Of a stretch of DNA of 64,000 nucleotides, positions 51,731-59,460 are shown one piece after another. The notes under the pieces were generated by a model, which saw nothing but the letters and a program-made list of their open reading frames with translations, had not been told where the DNA came from and made no database searches. The number at the start of each line of letters is the position of its first letter. The stretch's first letter is position 1. Source of the stretch: Algoriphagus sp. A40 (GTDB taxonomy: Bacteria; Bacteroidota; Bacteroidia; Cytophagales; Cyclobacteriaceae); contig NZ_MUNY01000031.1 in NCBI RefSeq assembly GCF_002002735.1, positions 24,891-88,890 of the forward strand, read 5' to 3'. A program made the position numbers and the translations under genes.

Positions 51731-53044
51731 ATGGTAAAGCGGATAATCAAAATAGTATTTTCCATAGCCTTTGTCCTGATCGGGCTTTCGTTGGTTTATT
51801 TGTTTGCCGGACCACTTTATAAAAAGTGGGTGATCTACCCCAGATTGGAGCAGTCACGGGAAGAAATCCGGGCATCCTATCGGAAACCGCCTATAGTAAT
51901 TCCGATCCCAGAATATACCGGAGTCATGCACGCCCATTCCTATTGGTCGCATGACAGCCGGGGAAACCTGAATGAAATCCTCCATGGGGCAAAAAAGGCC
52001 GAGTTGGACTTTGTTTTTTTTGCAGATCATGCCCATGGAAAGCTAGACACCTTTCCCCGGGCTTATCATGGGGAATTTGAAGGGATCTTATTGGAAGGTG
52101 GTACAGAAACCAGTGGCTCTGATGGAATGGAAGTCAACCCTTTCCGTGAGGGGATTTTGGACTGGAATATCCCGAGGGATTCCATGATCCGGGATATTGT
52201 AAAGCAAGGTGGCTTGGTGACTTATGTCCATTCGGAGAAAGAACATAACTGGGATAATCCGGATTATCAGGCCATGGAAATTTATAACATCCATACTGAT
52301 TTATTGGATGAGGATGGAATGCTGGCTTTTCTGCTCAATCACCTAGTCAACGGAGAAAAATTCCGTCACTGGGGATACCGGGAGATTTATGATAAGCAGG
52401 TGGCAATTTTGGAGAATTGGGATCAACTCAATCAAGGAAGACAGATCGTCGGCATTGGTTCTGTGGATGCCCACAACAACCAAAATATCCGTGCCCGTCA
52501 TCTTGAAAATGGACAGGTGGAATGGGTGGGTCCCAATGCTGATGCTATCAGTATCCGCGAGCCCGGAATTCTGGAAAACCTCCTTCTTCATGAACCTGAC
52601 GAAAATGGTTGGGCCTTTAAATGGGAGCTTGACACTTATTTCCATTCCTTCAATTTTGTGAACAACCATGTGTTTTCGGAGGAGTTTTCCACCGTGAAAA
52701 TCAAGGACCATATCATTAAAGGGAACGTTTTTGTTGCCTTTGAAGGGATTGCTCCAGGGGATGGATTCCAGTATTTCGCCCTAAGTACCCAAAATGAATT
52801 GGCAGGAATCCTCGGTGATTCAATTGCAGCCCAATCTGTATCCAAACTGAAAGTCCTTTCACCTTTTCCTGCCCGCTATCGCCTGATCCGAGATGGACAA
52901 ATGGTCGCTGAGACTGGTGATGGGCAGTATGAGTTTGAGTTTTCTCCTGAAAACCAAAAAGGAATCTATCGGATAGAAGCCGACCTCTGGCTGGATGGAC
53001 AGTGGGTCAATTGGCTTTTTACCAACCCTATCTACCTGAATTAA
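51731..53044 (+). CDS. Membrane-anchored PHP domain protein
   Basis: The 437-residue protein has an N-terminal membrane segment (about 6-26) and a PHP-type metal site: H-A-H-S-Y-W-S-H-D-S, D-F-V-F-F-A-D-H-A-H, E-G-G-T-E-T-S, Y-V-H-S-E-K-E-H and G-I-G-S-V-D-A-H. PHP proteins are phosphoesterases with three metal ions. The second half (after about 300) is a beta-rich domain of unknown type. Its place after the GDPD gene suggests a further phosphate or phosphodiester step. Confidence 0.85.
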   Translation: MVKRIIKIVFSIAFVLIGLSLVYLFAGPLYKKWVIYPRLEQSREEIRASYRKPPIVIPIPEYTGVMHAHSYWSHDSRGNLNEILHGAKKAELDFVFFADHAHGKLDTFPRAYHGEFEGILLEGGTETSGSDGMEVNPFREGILDWNIPRDSMIRDIVKQGGLVTYVHSEKEHNWDNPDYQAMEIYNIHTDLLDEDGMLAFLLNHLVNGEKFRHWGYREIYDKQVAILENWDQLNQGRQIVGIGSVDAHNNQNIRARHLENGQVEWVGPNADAISIREPGILENLLLHEPDENGWAFKWELDTYFHSFNFVNNHVFSEEFSTVKIKDHIIKGNVFVAFEGIAPGDGFQYFALSTQNELAGILGDSIAAQSVSKLKVLSPFPARYRLIRDGQMVAETGDGQYEFEFSPENQKGIYRIEADLWLDGQWVNWLFTNPIYLN

Positions 53045-53071
53045 AAATCACCCAACCCAATAAATTTTATA

Positions 53072-54862
53072 ATGAGTTTTCTAAATAGAAAAAGATGGAA
53101 GAAAATTGCCTGGATATTTTCTTCAACAATATTTGGATTGATAGGCTTGGCTTTCGCCCTGTTTTTCTATCCTTTTTGGGGCATTCCTTTCAATGCACAG
53201 CGGCATGGGAATCCACCTTTGACTCCGGCTTGGGCCTTGGAATGCTGGCTTTGGGAAGATGATGTCAATACAGCCGCCTATGTGGATGAACTCCTGAAAG
53301 GCTATGCCGAACATGATATCCCGGTAAGAACTGTGATTTTGGATAGCCCCTGGAGCTATCGATATAATGATTTTGAGGTGGATACTGTGTTGTATCCGGA
53401 CTATGAAAATTGGTTTGCCCAAAAGCAAGATCAAGGCTATCGCATCATTCTCTGGATGACTTCCTATGTGAACAGCTATAATAAGGGTTTGACTCTAAAG
53501 GACAGCCCAGAGTATTTGGAGGAAGCAAAATCCAAAGGCTATCTCACTGGCGGGGGGAATATCATCAGCTGGTGGAAAGGCAAAGGCGGAGCCATAGATT
53601 ACAGCAATCCTGAGGCAATGAAATGGTGGAGAGCAAAGCAGGATAAAGTCTACGAACTGGGCATCGATGGATGGAAGTTGGACGGTGCGGCCACTTACAA
53701 TGCTACTTGGATCTATGGACTTCCATTTTTTTATGTCAAATCAGCCTCAGGCTGGATGAGCACCCGGACCTACATGGATCATTACTATAGGGACGAGCTT
53801 GAATATGGGTTGAGCAAAAATCCGGAGTTTGTCACCCTATCAAGAGCCCTGGACAGGGGCTTTCATCCGGAAGGATTTGCTCCAATCCAATCCTCAACGG
53901 TCAACTGGGTTGGAGACCAAGAACACGAATGGGTAAGCCAGGAGCTGTTGGCTGAGCATGGCGAGGAGCAAGTTGACATCGCACTGGAAGGTATCGAAGG
54001 ATTCGAGTCTGCCATTAATAGCATCCTCGAAAGTGCTAAGCTCGGGTACAATGTGATCGGTTCGGATGTGGCCGGGTTTTCAGGTAAAACCATCCCCCCA
54101 AGATTATACATCAGATGGGCCCAGTTTTCGGCATTTTGCGGCTTGTTTATGAACGGTGGACATGGGGACAGGAGACTTTGGCTACGTACACCTGAGGAAT
54201 TGGAAATCATCCGGGAGTATTCCTGGCTTCACACGGAGCTGATCCCTTATATGTACCATTATGTAGTGACCGGCCATGAAGGCGGAGCACTTTTGCAAAA
54301 GCCGATCGAGCAAGGAGAGCACCAGTATTATTTTGGAGAGGAACTATTGGTTGCTCCGATTTTCAGAGATCAGTTGGACTGGAATGTTTCCCTGCCTGAA
54401 GGAAAATGGAGATACTGGTTTGACGACCAGAAGCTGATCGAAGGCAAAAGCCTGGTGAAGGGAAATTTTTCACTCGATAAGTTTCCGGTTTATATCAAAG
54501 CCGGAGCGATCATTCCCATGAATATTGAGCGGAGCTATACCGGTATCGGCAGCGAAGCAGACAAGGGATATTTGACTCTGTTGATTTATCCTGATCTTGA
54601 CCGCCATTCCTTTGAGATTTTCAGGGAAAAAGACGAAAGCACCGTGGCTTCCTATGAAAAAAGTGGAGACGGGTTGACCGTGAAACTGACCGGAAAAAAG
54701 GTTCCTCATGTGTTGAGAATCGCCCGAGAATCGGCTCCTTCTGAGGTTTCTTTAGACGGTCAGAAATTGGTGGAAGGTGAAGGATATCAATACGATTCCA
54801 ATGCCGGAAAACTGGTGATCAAGACTGATTCCTATCAAGGAGGAATTTATCAGATCAAATAA
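53072..54862 (+). CDS. GH31 family glycoside hydrolase, membrane-anchored
   Basis: The 596-residue protein has an N-terminal membrane segment (about 11-35). The GH31 (beta/alpha)8 core shows nucleophile Asp204 in D-G-W-K-L-D-G-A, I-G-S-D-V-A-G-F near 330 with the acid/base Asp, Q-F-S-A-F-C, and a C-terminal beta region. The N-terminal galactose-mutarotase-like domain usual in GH31 (about 150-250 residues) is nearly missing. GH31 enzymes cleave alpha-glucosides, alpha-xylosides, alpha-galactosides or sulfoquinovosides; which is not decided. Last gene of the plus arm. Confidence 0.9.
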   Translation: MSFLNRKRWKKIAWIFSSTIFGLIGLAFALFFYPFWGIPFNAQRHGNPPLTPAWALECWLWEDDVNTAAYVDELLKGYAEHDIPVRTVILDSPWSYRYNDFEVDTVLYPDYENWFAQKQDQGYRIILWMTSYVNSYNKGLTLKDSPEYLEEAKSKGYLTGGGNIISWWKGKGGAIDYSNPEAMKWWRAKQDKVYELGIDGWKLDGAATYNATWIYGLPFFYVKSASGWMSTRTYMDHYYRDELEYGLSKNPEFVTLSRALDRGFHPEGFAPIQSSTVNWVGDQEHEWVSQELLAEHGEEQVDIALEGIEGFESAINSILESAKLGYNVIGSDVAGFSGKTIPPRLYIRWAQFSAFCGLFMNGGHGDRRLWLRTPEELEIIREYSWLHTELIPYMYHYVVTGHEGGALLQKPIEQGEHQYYFGEELLVAPIFRDQLDWNVSLPEGKWRYWFDDQKLIEGKSLVKGNFSLDKFPVYIKAGAIIPMNIERSYTGIGSEADKGYLTLLIYPDLDRHSFEIFREKDESTVASYEKSGDGLTVKLTGKKVPHVLRIARESAPSEVSLDGQKLVEGEGYQYDSNAGKLVIKTDSYQGGIYQIK

Positions 54863-54896
54863 ATCAAACCGAAAAAAATCAGATCAAGATTCTAAG

Positions 54897-54924
54897 AAAG
54901 CTCCGGGGATTTCCGGGGCTTTTT
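54897..54924 (+). terminator. Terminator after GH31 gene
   Basis: AAAGC-CCGG / CCGG-GCTTT stem with small bulges and TTTTTGCTTTTT after it. Confidence 0.75.
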
Positions 54925-54948
54925 GCTTTTTCAGGGCATTGGAAAATG

Positions 54949-54985
54949 AAAGACCTGTCAGGTTTTGGAAACCTGACAGGTCTTT
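54949..54985. repeat. Perfect 17-bp palindrome
   Basis: AAAGACCTGTCAGGTTT / AAACCTGACAGGTCTTT with a TGG loop. It lies between convergent genes and may also end transcription of the minus-strand unit. Similar CCTGTCAGG palindromes are dispersed in Bacteroidota genomes as far as I recall. Confidence 0.9.
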
Positions 54986-55011
54986 TCATTGAATTGAAAA
55001 AAGAAATCTGA

Positions 55012-56292
55012 TTATGGCTTCTTTGGATTTTCGTACCAGATCACGCCAAGTCCCTGGCTGTTGGAGCCGAAGTTTTCTTCGCAGGTGAGCAGGTCCAAGT
55101 CCCCGTCTCCATCCAAATCTACCAGTTCGATCCGGTCAAACTTGTAGCCTTCGGGTCCGCTGATATTATGCCAATCCCATTGGGATTCGCCTGGATTGTC
55201 TCGGTAAGACAGCCAGAATACACCTGATTTTCCTCCATCCGGCGAGGCTTCTGTTGTGTGGGCAAGGTCAGGTTTTCCGTCACCATTGATGTCACCGATT
55301 TTGACAGCTTTGCCCCTGCCGGTAAGTTTGGGAATGTCGATGGTGTACCTTTCCCAATTCAATCCCTGAGGGTCCATACGCTTCATCCATACGATCTGCT
55401 GGTTGGTAGATTCTGTTGCGACCACATCTTCCAGTCCGTCCCCATTCAGATCCCCGGTGTCCATAAACTTGACTTCAAGCCCTTCACAGCCTATAAAATG
55501 GCTGGGCCATTCCTCTGGTTGCTTTTTGGAATTTCCGGGATTCTCCAGCCACCGGACACCATTGCTGGGTCCGGGTTTGCGATCGGAAGTCAGAATGTCC
55601 AGATCACCGTCCCCATCCATATCTTTCATGAAAATAGACATGATCCAGGTGGCCGGACTGATGGGGTGCCATGTCCATTTGTCCAGGTTTCTGGGATTTT
55701 CCGGAGCCTGAAACCACCCGATTTTTGCTTCTTTTCCTTTGCTGCCAAGAACCAGGTCTGGTCCATTTAGGCCGTCCAATTGAACAGGATGGGCAAACAT
55801 CCATTGAATATCAATTTCAGAAGCGGGGAGCACCTGGCTTTCCCATTTGGAAGAGTCCAGATAATCTGTAGCCTGGCTGGGAGCCCAGTGTACAAAGACT
55901 TTTTTGGTGTCGCCTTCTGAGCTGCTGATTACATCCTTGTTGCCGTCCGAGTCCAGATCGACCAAGACGGCATCTTCTACATCAGGAGTCTTTCCTGCGA
56001 TGACGGAGGGCCATTTTTTTCTGACCAATTCATAGCCCGGGTGGAGGTAGACTTTGGTAAACCCGCCTTCTTCCCATCCTGTGGCAATATCCGGCAAGTG
56101 ATCTCCATTGACATCGGCCAGCCTAACTCCATCTGCCCCACTAAAGGCTGAATCAATCACATTCCTTTTCCAAAAAGCTGTTTGAGCCTGAACTGAAAAA
56201 GTACAGGCTAGAAATAGGTTTAGCAGAAATATACACCGAATCATAAGCTTATAAATTGGTAGTAAAAGGGTCTTGGCTAGGGGACTAAACAA
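55012..56292 (-). CDS. Secreted FG-GAP/VCBS repeat protein
   Basis: The 426-residue protein has an N-terminal hydrophobic signal (about 14-37 of the frame; a later Met at 18 may be the true start) and six Asp-rich repeats of the form D-x-N/D-G-D-G-x-x-D: A-D-V-N-G-D-H-L-P-D, D-L-D-S-D-G-N-K-D, D-M-D-G-D-G-D-L-D, D-L-N-G-D-G-L-E-D, D-I-N-G-D-G-K-P-D and D-L-D-G-D-G-D-L-D. These calcium-binding blades form a beta propeller, often for carbohydrate or protein binding at the surface. Last gene of the SusCD arm. Confidence 0.9.
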   Translation of the reverse strand: MFSPLAKTLLLPIYKLMIRCIFLLNLFLACTFSVQAQTAFWKRNVIDSAFSGADGVRLADVNGDHLPDIATGWEEGGFTKVYLHPGYELVRKKWPSVIAGKTPDVEDAVLVDLDSDGNKDVISSSEGDTKKVFVHWAPSQATDYLDSSKWESQVLPASEIDIQWMFAHPVQLDGLNGPDLVLGSKGKEAKIGWFQAPENPRNLDKWTWHPISPATWIMSIFMKDMDGDGDLDILTSDRKPGPSNGVRWLENPGNSKKQPEEWPSHFIGCEGLEVKFMDTGDLNGDGLEDVVATESTNQQIVWMKRMDPQGLNWERYTIDIPKLTGRGKAVKIGDINGDGKPDLAHTTEASPDGGKSGVFWLSYRDNPGESQWDWHNISGPEGYKFDRIELVDLDGDGDLDLLTCEENFGSNSQGLGVIWYENPKKP

Positions 56293-56325
56293 AAGAGGTT
56301 TGTGTCCACACAGACCACTGAGTGT

Positions 56326-57735
56326 TTACTGCTCAGAGATTTTTTCCAGCATATTTCCCAGAATGTCGTTGATCATCGGATTGTATCCTGGGCCGAACCA
56401 ATTCATGATTCTGGGCTCGTATCCTTCCAAATGGTGGTATTTGCAGGGAATGATGTATCCGGTATAAGCTCCATTGAAGGAGGTAACCATTGCCCGGAGG
56501 TCTTTAGCCCCTGCTGCATTTTTATACAAAAGTGTGGTTTCACCGCTGAAATCACTTGGAGTGGTACCCCAAACCAAGCTGTCTAACCGGGTAGCCTGAA
56601 GATATACTTCCCCAACTTCCGGGAATAATTTTTCAGCCCAAATCGGACGGAGTCTCAGTCCGTCAGTGATTCTAAACTGGAGTTCAGGAAGACTGACCTT
56701 CAAAGTCATTGAGCGGACGGCAATACTGTCTTTCATCAGGATATTGGGTAGATAGGCCTGCACAGAATCCACCAAAGCTTCTCCAAGAAATTTCGTCTTT
56801 TCGAATTTTTCACCGTCCACATTGCGATAGCTGTGGCTGCCAACGCTTCCGGCCAAGAAAATCGCGAGATCAAACTCACTTTGTTCCAACTTTCGCTGCC
56901 AATAGCCGGGATACTCTGCACTAATTTCCAGATTGGAGCTTCCCAGTGTTGTAGCATGTGCATTGTATGAACCGATCAGCGCTTTTTTGCCTGATGCTTG
57001 CTCCACTTGAATCAACATGAAGTCAGGGTCGATTTTGCCCTTTTCCCCGACCAGGCGGTTTCGGACAAAATGGCTAATCGGGAGCGAACCCATTCCGATT
57101 GATCCGGGCTGGAGGTCTTGAACCGCCAAGGCAATGGAATTGAATATTTGCTGTGCAATCCAATCCGTTACCAAAGGATTGTGTGGACCGTTGAATGATT
57201 CGCCGATATATCCGCCGGACCAGGCTCCGATGCTGGAGTGGGTATGAGTAGCGGTAAAAAGCAGGTCAGACCGATCCAGATCCAGTTCGGCGTTGGCCCG
57301 ATCAACTACAATCCGCGCAGCGTCGGGAGGCATGATAAGTAAGTCGGAACCGACAATGACCAAGGTGCGCTGCCCCACTCGGATTGCTGCGGATTTGATG
57401 TAAATGCTATCGTGGACTGCTGTAGCTGTTCCGGGCCGTCCGCCATATCCGGAAAGCGGCATGGCTATAAACTTGCCGGAAACAGCATCGTCTGAATCTG
57501 AACCAAAAGTTGGAGTGAGATTGACTTTACTGAGTCCAATGGAGACGGCTCCTTTTTCAGTATGAATGGATTGAATGAGACTGTCATAGCGCAGTTGGGT
57601 TTCGGTATAATAGTCTGTTTCAAAATAAGGGGTGAAATCTACCGGCTTTAATAGAATTGCCAGTAAGATCAAAATCACCACACAGAGGTAGGCAAGAATC
57701 TTTATGATTTTTCGAAACATGGTTGGATAAAACAA
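56326..57735 (-). CDS. Neutral/alkaline ceramidase-type hydrolase, copy 2, membrane-anchored
   Basis: The 469-residue protein has a single N-terminal membrane segment (about 9-27) instead of a cleavable signal. The ceramidase N-domain shows L-T-P-T-F-G, L-S-G-Y-G-G-R-P-G-T, F-T-A-T-H-T-H-S-S-I-G, S-Y-N-A-H-A-T-T and L-A-G-S-V-G-S-H-S. The His pattern of the zinc site is kept. It differs clearly from the copy at 49555 (insert lengths, anchor), so the two are not recent duplicates. A terminator hairpin separates it from susD upstream. Confidence 0.87.
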   Translation of the reverse strand: MFYPTMFRKIIKILAYLCVVILILLAILLKPVDFTPYFETDYYTETQLRYDSLIQSIHTEKGAVSIGLSKVNLTPTFGSDSDDAVSGKFIAMPLSGYGGRPGTATAVHDSIYIKSAAIRVGQRTLVIVGSDLLIMPPDAARIVVDRANAELDLDRSDLLFTATHTHSSIGAWSGGYIGESFNGPHNPLVTDWIAQQIFNSIALAVQDLQPGSIGMGSLPISHFVRNRLVGEKGKIDPDFMLIQVEQASGKKALIGSYNAHATTLGSSNLEISAEYPGYWQRKLEQSEFDLAIFLAGSVGSHSYRNVDGEKFEKTKFLGEALVDSVQAYLPNILMKDSIAVRSMTLKVSLPELQFRITDGLRLRPIWAEKLFPEVGEVYLQATRLDSLVWGTTPSDFSGETTLLYKNAAGAKDLRAMVTSFNGAYTGYIIPCKYHHLEGYEPRIMNWFGPGYNPMINDILGNMLEKISEQ

Positions 57736-57737
57736 AA

Positions 57738-57762
57738 AGAGCCGCCAGCTATTGGCGGCTCT
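57738..57762 (-). terminator. Terminator/attenuator after susD
   Basis: Perfect 10-bp stem AGAGCCGCCA/TGGCGGCTCT with a five-base loop, followed on the minus strand by TTTTTGTTTT. It lies between susD and the ceramidase-type gene and should limit expression of the downstream genes. Confidence 0.88.
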
Positions 57763-57781
57763 GGTTTAGTTGAGAATTGTT

Positions 57782-59443
57782 TTAATATGGAAATGCAGTG
57801 CCCTGCAGCAGCCAGGTCTTGGACCAGGCGCTGTTTTTAGGATCAGGAGCTGCAAAACCGGTAGGCTCCAATCCATTGATGGCTGCATTGACATTAGTCG
57901 GGTTGAGTAATATTTCATCCCGCATGTAGTAGAAACGTAGTGGAATGGCCTGGCGCTTGGCATATGGTCCCGTTGTCAATTTAGGCAGTCCGGTTCTTCG
58001 GTAATCAAACCAGGCCTCAGAGGCAGCAGTCCAGCTGGAGATCCATTTTTGCTCGATCAATTGCTCCAAGGTGCCATTGTATTTTCCTCCGCCTTTGATG
58101 TAGGCATCATAGGAAGCGCTGATTTTCCAGGATTCAAAAGAGGTTTTAATTGCAGCCTCATAGTGCATTTTCTGGTCACCTACAGTCCAGCCTTTCAAAG
58201 CAGCTTCAGCCAAAATGAAATGTACCTCGGAAGCAGTCATCAATCGGGACTGAAGTAAGGCTCCGACAGCATCTTTATACATTGGATTTAACTGAGAACA
58301 GTGCGGGTTAAAGGTTCCTTGAGCAAGGTCAGGGTTTAGGTTATACGCCCCGCCAGCAGGCGAGGATGGAGGAAGACCGATGTAGTCTGAAGCCAGGTTT
58401 AATTCTTCACCCCAGTTGGTCTCATAGTCTTCGGCAATGTTTTGCGCAACGTGCCGTACTCCGTTAATGATCTCGTCCCGGTCATCTTTCCAGTCAGGTT
58501 CTACCATCAAAGGTGTCGTGATTCGTTCTGCATAGACAGCGATACGAGGATCACCCAGACGTTTCAAAGCATCAATCAAGGTAGAGCAAACCTTGATTCT
58601 CAAATAATTACCTGAGGTGCTTTTATCGTAGACGGTGTTGCTTGGCCAGGAATCTGCCGGAGAAGCTCCGATATAATTCATCCGGGCATCATCCGAAGGA
58701 GACAGAATGAGCGGATATTGGCCAGGATTGCCAACGATTTTCTCAATTCCGGCTTTTGACATTGCAGCCTCTTTGTTGGAGATTCTCATCAGGTAGCGCA
58801 GGGAAAGGGAGTTCGCAAATTTTCTCCATTTCATGATATCCCCTTGGTAATACACATCCTGAGTTGCCGGAATGGCCCCACCGCTTCCCGCATCTCCTGC
58901 AAGAAGTTGATTGGCGGTTTCCAAATCCGCCAAAACTCCCATGTAAATGTCCTTTTGGGAGTCATATACCGGTTTGAGATTATCCTCACCACCCAGTTCT
59001 CCTTTTAATGCCTGAGAGAAAGGCGCATCACCCCAAAGGTCTGCGACCAGGCCAAAGAGATTGGCTTTTAGGATCAGGCCCAATGCTTTGTGATGCGGAA
59101 GGTTGAGCTCCTCTGCTTTTTTAAGGAGCTCATCATTTGTTCTCAGGGCTTCATAGAAAGGTGCCCAGCTTTGTCCCTGTGCTCCCCAATCGTAATCGTT
59201 GTGTCCGCTGGACCAACCGTCCTTTTGGGTATGTTGCATAACACCTGCCAAATCCCCAAATCCCAAATTCAAAACATTCTGTCCCAGTTGGGTTTGAACT
59301 GTTGGCAAAAGGAGATTCGGGTGCCCACTTGCGGGGTCAACTCCGTTCGGGTTGATGTTAAGCTCTTCCAGGTTCATGCAGGAAAACACCAACATAGAAA
59401 GGAGGAGAAAGAGGCTTAGATTTTTATATTTCAAAGTTTTCAT
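57782..59443 (-). CDS. SusD/RagB family nutrient-binding lipoprotein
   Basis: The 553-residue protein has a lipoprotein signal with Cys22 (V-F-S-C). The SusD-like_2 pattern follows: N-L-E-E-L-N-I-N-P-N-G, a TPR-type helical core (A-L-G-L-I-L-K-A-N-L-F-G-L-V-A-D-L-W-G-D-A-P-F) and W-Y-D-Y-R-R-T-G-like W-F-D-Y-R-R-T-G-L-P near the end. It caps the SusC barrel at the cell surface and binds the ligand. Directly follows susC by 17 bases. Confidence 0.96.
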   Translation of the reverse strand: MKTLKYKNLSLFLLLSMLVFSCMNLEELNINPNGVDPASGHPNLLLPTVQTQLGQNVLNLGFGDLAGVMQHTQKDGWSSGHNDYDWGAQGQSWAPFYEALRTNDELLKKAEELNLPHHKALGLILKANLFGLVADLWGDAPFSQALKGELGGEDNLKPVYDSQKDIYMGVLADLETANQLLAGDAGSGGAIPATQDVYYQGDIMKWRKFANSLSLRYLMRISNKEAAMSKAGIEKIVGNPGQYPLILSPSDDARMNYIGASPADSWPSNTVYDKSTSGNYLRIKVCSTLIDALKRLGDPRIAVYAERITTPLMVEPDWKDDRDEIINGVRHVAQNIAEDYETNWGEELNLASDYIGLPPSSPAGGAYNLNPDLAQGTFNPHCSQLNPMYKDAVGALLQSRLMTASEVHFILAEAALKGWTVGDQKMHYEAAIKTSFESWKISASYDAYIKGGGKYNGTLEQLIEQKWISSWTAASEAWFDYRRTGLPKLTTGPYAKRQAIPLRFYYMRDEILLNPTNVNAAINGLEPTGFAAPDPKNSAWSKTWLLQGTAFPY

Positions 59444-59460
59444 GGATATCCGGTTTTGAA

